Shown here piece by piece: positions 59,596 to 64,000 of a stretch of DNA of 64,000 nt. The DNA is from Gordonia sp. 'Campus' (GTDB taxonomy: Bacteria > Actinomycetota > Actinomycetes > Mycobacteriales > Mycobacteriaceae). The DNA lies in NCBI RefSeq assembly GCF_022206305.1, contig NZ_JAKOIW010000007.1:204784-268783 (forward strand). Direction: 5' to 3'. The notes under the pieces are model-generated. The model was given only the letters and a program-made list of their open reading frames with translations, was not told where the DNA came from and did no database searches. A program made the translations under genes and the position numbers. The first letter of the stretch is position 1, and each line of letters starts with the position of its first letter.

Positions 59596-60409
59596 ATTTC
59601 TGTGCCAGCCGTGGCGCCAGCCAGGGTCTGGCGCCCCAGGCCACGGCTTTGCCGGTGATGCCGATCCACGCCGGGGAAAGACGCCCGTAGCCTGCGAGTA
59701 ATGCGGTGGCCGGGTCGACGCTGATGTGGACGTCGGGGCGACGAGACAGCGGGGGATCGATCACCAGGTCGCCGTCGGTGAACTCGTAGACATGCCGCTC
59801 GCCGCAGCCGCGTAACCGGATGTCGTAGGTGCCGTGGTGCCCGGCTGCCGCCGCCGGGTCGACCCAGCTCGGGAGAATGTGCTGGCGTGCCCTGATGATC
59901 ATCAGCACGACTTCCGGCTCGACCCACCATCGGACGCCGAGCGCACGCGCGATGTCGTACCCGTGCACCACGAACTCGCCGATCAGCAGGCCCAGAGCGG
60001 CGTCGGCTCGGATGATGCGGTCGCCGTCGAAGTGCATCTTGGGGACCTGCGCCTGGAAGTGCCCGACCTCGTCGGCGAGGATGTGCAAATCGTCGATCAG
60101 TTGCCGTGTCAGCACGTCGATGTCACGCGTGGGCAGGTTCGCGATCTGTTTGGCATTGAAGTCCGGGACGTCGACGGCATGGCAGCACCACTCACCTTCG
60201 CCGCGCGCGAGGCCGAGGAACCTCGACGGCGCGAGTGAGACGTGGCCGACGCAGTCGGCCACCGTCCATCCCGGCGCGTCGGCGAGTCGCGCCTCCGAAT
60301 TCTCGACTCCGCGAACGAGTTCGGCGAAATGCTTTCCGGTCGCGAGCGCGGCATCGATGTAGTCAAACCTCGAGAACATCCCCGTCGCCCGTGGTTCCTC
60401 CCCCCACAT
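59582..60409 (-). CDS. DinB-like (maleylpyruvate isomerase-type) protein with SCP2-like C-terminus
   Basis: A 275-residue protein (ATG 60409; ATG 60379 possible). The N-terminal 170 residues are the mycothiol-dependent DinB fold: GWTVADCVGHVSLAPSRF supplies the first His, and GEFVVHGYDIARALG the later H/D ligands. The C-terminal 100 residues look like an SCP2 lipid-binding domain (ERHVYEFTDGDLVIDPPLSRRPDVHISVDPATALLAGYGRL). This fusion is common in actinobacteria; the substrate is unknown. The role in thiol transfer is inferred from the family. Confidence 0.75.
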   Translation of the reverse strand: MWGEEPRATGMFSRFDYIDAALATGKHFAELVRGVENSEARLADAPGWTVADCVGHVSLAPSRFLGLARGEGEWCCHAVDVPDFNAKQIANLPTRDIDVLTRQLIDDLHILADEVGHFQAQVPKMHFDGDRIIRADAALGLLIGEFVVHGYDIARALGVRWWVEPEVVLMIIRARQHILPSWVDPAAAAGHHGTYDIRLRGCGERHVYEFTDGDLVIDPPLSRRPDVHISVDPATALLAGYGRLSPAWIGITGKAVAWGARPWLAPRLAQKFLPA

Positions 60410-60506
60410 GGAGGTCGAGGTTACCCCGACCGGGTGCGACGTGCGACACATTCATCCTCAACGTGCCGTGGCCCGGCGCAGAACGGCACACTGCTCCCGG
60501 GGTTCC

Positions 60507-60989
60507 TCACGGATTCTTGGCGGCGACGATGGCGGCCCGGACGGCCTCGCGGCATTCGTCGCCACAGGGCTGCCCGGTGCCGAGATAGAAGCTGCCCGGA
60601 CGCCCCTCGTGGCCGGGAAAACCGGTGACGGAGAAGCCGTCCGTGGCGGGCACGCCCGGGACCGACGCGATCGATGCGACGGCCAGCGGAACGGACAGGG
60701 CGGACACGCCTCGTTTGGCCCCGGACACGACGACGAGCAGGTGCGTCGGGTGGAGCACGATGAGTGTCTGGTGTTCGGAGTCCGGGTCGACGGGATTGCT
60801 GCGTCGACCGAACATCTTGCCGAGCAGCGACGTCGACGGCGGGTTGATGCTGCGGGTGCACCACGACGGCAGGTCGTCGGTGAGTGTCAGCTGGTGTGAC
60901 TCCGCATGATCACGCAACACCGCCGTGACGTCGGCGGGCAGGTCGGACAGATCGGCGCGCTCGGTCGTGCGCTGGTACGCGGGCCCCAT
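60507..60989 (-). CDS. Conserved-looking 160-residue protein, unknown function
   Basis: A 160-residue soluble protein with alternating beta strands in the second half (TLIVLHPTHLLVVVSGAKRGVSALSVPLAVASI) that may form a PH-like barrel, and Cys at positions 44 and near 142-146 (GQPCGDECREAV). It has no signal peptide or membrane helix. It is upstream of the DinB/SCP2-like gene and downstream of the FprB-like gene of module 2, with only 48 bases to the latter, so it could belong to that operon. I do not recognise a family. Confidence 0.6.
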   Translation of the reverse strand: MGPAYQRTTERADLSDLPADVTAVLRDHAESHQLTLTDDLPSWCTRSINPPSTSLLGKMFGRRSNPVDPDSEHQTLIVLHPTHLLVVVSGAKRGVSALSVPLAVASIASVPGVPATDGFSVTGFPGHEGRPGSFYLGTGQPCGDECREAVRAAIVAAKNP

Positions 60990-61037
60990 TGCTGCTCAAT
61001 GTAGTGCAGGTTTCGCCGTCGACGTGCCCGTGGCGGG

Positions 61038-62585
61038 CTACCGTCGGCTGAGGAGACGACGCCGTCGCGGTTCGGGTGCGGCGAGCGCGCCGGACTCGAG
61101 ATCGTCGAGCAACGACGACACCGTCTCGGCGGAGTCGGTTTTGTTGGTGCCGATGAAACCCGACGGGCCTCGCTTGATCCATCCGGTCACGTAGACCCCC
61201 GGCACCGGGTCCGCTCCGTCGAGGACGCGGCCCTCGTGGTGGGGGATGACGCCGCGCGCGGCGTCGAACGGCAACCCCGGCACCTCAACCCCCCGGTATC
61301 CGACCGAGGTGAGGATCAATCCGGCGTCGAGCGTGGTGGTCTGCCCGGTGGGTTCGATGCCGACCGCCACACCGGCGTCGTCGACCACGGGCCGGTTCCG
61401 GCCGACGAGGAGGCCGCGTGCCCGGCCGTCGTCGCCCGGCACCACCTCGAGCGGAGAGCTGAAGAACGCCAGCCGGATTCGACGACCCTCCGGTTCCGGC
61501 CGGGCCGCGCACTCGGCGAGGAGGTCGAGCTTCGCGCGGACCGTTGCATCCAGCTCGGCGGGTGCGGGCACGGACTCGAGGTCGGCTGCGTCGACGACGA
61601 CCGGTATCCCGGAGTCCACCAGCCCGATGAGTTCGGGCAGCGTGAACGCCGCGTGTGCGGGTCCGCGTCGACCCATCACCACCACCTCGCGTACCGACGA
61701 CTCGCGCAACCGCGCCAACGCCGGTCGCGAGATCGACGTCGCGGCAAGCGAATCGGGGTCGGAGACGAGGATTCGGGCCACATCGAGCGCGACATTGCCG
61801 TTGCCGACGACCACGGCGCGACCGGTCGTGAGGTCGACGTCGAGACCGGCGTGGTCGGGGTGGCCGTTGTACCAGCCGACGAACGAGGTCGCGCTGCTGA
61901 CCCCGGCGAGGTCGATGCCCGGCAAGGACAGGGGTTTGTCGGTGGGTGCGCCGCCGGCCCAGACGATTCCCTGATGCCGGGATCGCAAGTCCTCGAGGGT
62001 GACGTCCCGGCCGACCTCGGTGTTCAGCAGGATCTCCAGCCGCGGGTTGCGGGCGATGTCGTCGAACAGTTCCATCACCTTGCGGGTGTGCAGATGATCG
62101 GGGGCCACGCCGAAGCGCGCCAGCCCGAACGGCCTGTCCAGACGCTCGTACATGGTGACCGAGATCTGGGGGCGGCGCAGGAGTTCGTCGGCCGCGTACA
62201 TGGCCGACGGCCCCGACCCCACGATGCCGATCGACACCGGACGGTCGAATGCGAGCTCGCGCGGGCGGTCGATGGGAGCCAGCGGCAGCCGGCGCGACGG
62301 GTCCACCGGGAACCGTGCGGCGCCGTCGAACGGATCCCGGTACTGGGCCGCGTTCACCTCGACGAAGCGTTCCTGGCCGACTGGGAGCCGGTGGCCGGGC
62401 ACGATCGCGCCGACGGGACAGGCGCTGACGCATGCACCGCAGTCGACGCAGGTCGCCGGGTCGATGTAGAGCATCTCGGCGATGCCGAAATCGGGTTCTT
62501 CGGGCGTGGGGTGGATGCAGTTGACGGGGCATGCGTATACGCACGACGCGTCGCCGCAGCACGCCTGGGTGACGACGTGGGGCAT
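61038..62585 (-). CDS. Ferredoxin-fused ferredoxin-NADP reductase, FprB-like (module 2)
   Basis: A 515-residue fusion like that at 15030. Residues 1-60 are the two-cluster ferredoxin (CCGDASCVYACPVNC and CVDCGACVSACP). The flavoprotein follows: GIVGSGPSAMYAADELL, RFGVAPDHLHTRKVM, VVVGNGNVALDVARIL, and the C-terminal VYVTGWIKRGPSGFIGTNK. It is 31 bases downstream of the module 2 diiron oxygenase and should be its electron donor. It is clearly diverged from module 1 (different central spacers), an old duplication or separate acquisition. Confidence 0.9.
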   Translation of the reverse strand: MPHVVTQACCGDASCVYACPVNCIHPTPEEPDFGIAEMLYIDPATCVDCGACVSACPVGAIVPGHRLPVGQERFVEVNAAQYRDPFDGAARFPVDPSRRLPLAPIDRPRELAFDRPVSIGIVGSGPSAMYAADELLRRPQISVTMYERLDRPFGLARFGVAPDHLHTRKVMELFDDIARNPRLEILLNTEVGRDVTLEDLRSRHQGIVWAGGAPTDKPLSLPGIDLAGVSSATSFVGWYNGHPDHAGLDVDLTTGRAVVVGNGNVALDVARILVSDPDSLAATSISRPALARLRESSVREVVVMGRRGPAHAAFTLPELIGLVDSGIPVVVDAADLESVPAPAELDATVRAKLDLLAECAARPEPEGRRIRLAFFSSPLEVVPGDDGRARGLLVGRNRPVVDDAGVAVGIEPTGQTTTLDAGLILTSVGYRGVEVPGLPFDAARGVIPHHEGRVLDGADPVPGVYVTGWIKRGPSGFIGTNKTDSAETVSSLLDDLESGALAAPEPRRRRLLSRR

Positions 62586-62616
62586 GGTCTCGGGATCTAC
62601 CTGCGTTCGGTGCGGC

Positions 62617-63657
62617 TCAGGCCGCGGTGTAGGTGGGTTCGCTGCGGAAACGCGAGGGCCGGCCGCTGATGCCGAGTGCGCGCCACAGCAGTCGCGACAC
62701 CGGGTTCATCAGCCCGCTCTGCTCGCCGAGCATCCGGACGTCGCCGAAGACGTTGCGCAGGAACCGCTTCGACTCCGCCGACCGCCAGAAGATGTCCTTC
62801 ATGACCTCGTCGGGGACGTCGAAACGCTTGGCGAAACCGCGCGGGGGCACCACGATCGCGCCGCACAGGATGCGCATGGTCAGCGGGAGCATGAGCGACA
62901 GGATGAACCGCTGGAAACGGCCACGCTGCGGCACCTGCTCACGGATGAGGTGATGGGCGAACGAGATGTGGCGCGCCTCTTCGGCGACGTGCAGCTGCAT
63001 GACCGCGGCCATCGTGGGATGCAGGCTGGCGCGGGTGCGCAGGAAGTCCTTCTGGATGTGGTCGATCGGCTCCTCGCCGCCGAGGACCCCGAAGAAGAAC
63101 AGGGTGGGGAAGACGGTCGAGACGAGCGGGACGAACGGAGAGATCAGCCGGTAGCCGATCTTGGCACCCGGCACGTCCACCCCGGTGCGGTTGATGAACT
63201 CCTGGAACATCAGGGTGTGGTTGCACTCCTCCTTGGATTCGTGCGTGGTGTACCGGAATTCGCGCGCGCCGTTGGGGAGTTTGAAGCTGTACTGCATCAG
63301 GCCGCGGATGAGGATCGACTCGAACTGCAGCCCGACCTTGGCGACATTGGCCTGGCGCCACATGCCGATCTCGATCTGCTTCTCCTGGGGGAGCTGCTGG
63401 TACCACGGGTGACGGCCGATGGGATCGACCTCGTAGGACAGGATCCACCGGGGGTCGTTCTCGGTGATCGCCATGTGCGGCGCGTCCCAGTCGATGTCCA
63501 CGTAGGGGTCGAAGTTGCGATGCACGGAGGCCGCGGAGAGGTCGTCGAGTACCTGGCTGTAGTCATGGTCGCCGCCGGTCTTGTCGTGCTGGGGGACGTA
63601 GCGCGTGGGCGCGTCCTGGCGGGTCTCCGGAGTGCTCGGTGTCAATGCTTTTGTCAT
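62617..63657 (-). CDS. AurF-type non-heme diiron oxygenase (module 2)
   Basis: A 346-residue diiron oxygenase. Metal ligands: QFESILIRGLMQ (Glu), THESKEECNHTLMFQEF (E-x-x-x-x-E/H), GGEEPIDHIQ, and HVAEEARHISFAHHL. Two hydrophobic segments (ISPFVPLVSTVFPTLFFFGV and FILSLMLPLTMRILCGAIVV) suggest a membrane-bound or lipid-facing enzyme, unlike module 1. It may hydroxylate a lipid or mycolate precursor. ATG 63657 has GAAGGACG seven bases upstream. A promoter-like TTGACA lies at 63742-63747 on its strand. The 250-base gap before the next gene holds no coding sequence that I can see. Confidence 0.82.
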   Translation of the reverse strand: MTKALTPSTPETRQDAPTRYVPQHDKTGGDHDYSQVLDDLSAASVHRNFDPYVDIDWDAPHMAITENDPRWILSYEVDPIGRHPWYQQLPQEKQIEIGMWRQANVAKVGLQFESILIRGLMQYSFKLPNGAREFRYTTHESKEECNHTLMFQEFINRTGVDVPGAKIGYRLISPFVPLVSTVFPTLFFFGVLGGEEPIDHIQKDFLRTRASLHPTMAAVMQLHVAEEARHISFAHHLIREQVPQRGRFQRFILSLMLPLTMRILCGAIVVPPRGFAKRFDVPDEVMKDIFWRSAESKRFLRNVFGDVRMLGEQSGLMNPVSRLLWRALGISGRPSRFRSEPTYTAA

Positions 63658-63717
63658 CGTCGCGTCCTTCGGGGTGGGCGGCCGGGCCGGGTGAGCCCGA
63701 CCACAGCAGATACTCCG

Positions 63718-63747
63718 AACGTATTTCGACGGTCCGCTATTTGTCAA
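63718..63747 (-). promoter_or_regulatory. Candidate sigma-A promoter of diiron oxygenase module 2
   Basis: On the minus strand TTGACA (63747-63742) is followed after 18 bases by TACGTT (63723-63718), giving transcription start near 63710, about 55 bases before the ATG. The first hexamer is perfect and the second matches three of six. Confidence 0.45.
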
Positions 63748-63906
63748 CAACTGATGTCACGTTCGTCGACGGCGACGTGCGCGGCGTGGGCGCTGACCTG
63801 GCGCGACGCATGTAATTCGTTCGGGCTATTCAGACCGTGGACCGCGGCGATCGCGGGTTAGAGTTACCGCACCGTCCGTGCCCGCGTCTGCTCACCTGGA
63901 GGAGCG

Positions 63907-64000
63907 ATGTCCCTGCGTGTTCCGCACGTGTCCCCCCGGCGACGGGATTCGACACGTGGCGCCGCGATCGCGCATCGGAAGCCGGCGGCCGCCCGTCGCC
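63907..64000 (+). CDS. 5' end of an unidentified gene (partial)
   Basis: ATG 63907 follows TGGAGGAGCG, a strong ribosome site, and the frame stays open for 31 codons to the window edge (MSLRVPHVSPRRRDSTRGAA...). The start is basic and might be a leader, but no hydrophobic stretch is yet seen. Identity unknown. Confidence 0.5.
   Translation, partial: MSLRVPHVSPRRRDSTRGAAIAHRKPAAARR

Noticed and set aside
1..64000. CRISPR array, prophage, IS transposase or plasmid origin
   Set aside because: No regularly spaced direct repeats, phage structural genes, transposase or integrase, or iteron cluster were seen. The palindromic repeats found are not CRISPR-like.

Overview
The window is chromosomal DNA from a high-GC, mycolic-acid-containing actinobacterium (order Mycobacteriales), most likely Gordonia or a close relative. 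The evidence is two tandem MspA-type porins, an Ag85-type esterase, mycothiol-linked DinB-like proteins, very high GC with GTG starts, and a gene order that recalls Mycobacterium tuberculosis Rv0958-Rv0996 (MoxR/VWA pair, rpmF, mprA-mprB-pepD-moaB2, mscL, rv0991c/ruc, 5-FTHF cyclo-ligase, galU, moeA-like glp, rimJ, glpR). The genus call is inference from family content; no 16S gene is present.

Layout. 1-4.5 kb: TauD-type dioxygenase, an ArsR/SRPBCC pair with two operator-like palindromes, and a DinB-like protein. 2.9-6.5 kb: MoxR AAA+ ATPase and VWA partner separated by a 125-bp palindromic repeat. 6.5-12 kb: membrane proteins with Pro/Gln/Gly-rich tails, an AEC carrier, rpmF and a TRIC-type channel. 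12-13.1 kb: an AbiEi/Vsr-like gene bracketed by two copies of a 73-bp palindromic repeat; a third copy lies at 20.4 kb. 13.1-16.6 kb: an SDR opposite a diiron oxygenase-FprB module. 16.7-24.7 kb: nitrate/nitrite assimilation (small protein, NirB, NirD; convergent nitrate reductase fused to a CysJ-like reductase). 24.8-29.9 kb: MprAB-PepD-MoaB2 envelope-stress locus. 30.3-31.7 kb: two porins.

31.9-40.5 kb is the most unusual part. Four tiny, acidic, leaderless peptide genes (27-33 codons), each with its own Shine-Dalgarno and mostly its own hairpin terminator, lie on the minus strand upstream of an asymmetric heterodimeric ABC exporter and an Ag85-type esterase. A GNAT acetyltransferase is divergent. 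I read this as a candidate secreted or envelope microprotein system, possibly analogous to the mycoloylated PorA/PorH peptides of Corynebacterium. That function is a hypothesis.

40.5-53.5 kb: a basic microprotein, MscL with a long Pro-rich tail, a SAF-domain protein, NhaA, an alanine/sodium symporter, the Ruc chaperone behind a CIRCE element, folate and UDP-glucose enzymes, and the Glp/GlpR division pair. 53.5-64 kb: tRNA-Ala(CGC), small membrane proteins, a lipase, AzlCD with an XRE-cupin regulator, a DEAD-box helicase, a DinB/SCP2-like protein, and a second diiron oxygenase-FprB module in the opposite orientation. The window opens inside the 3' end of one gene and closes inside the 5' end of another.
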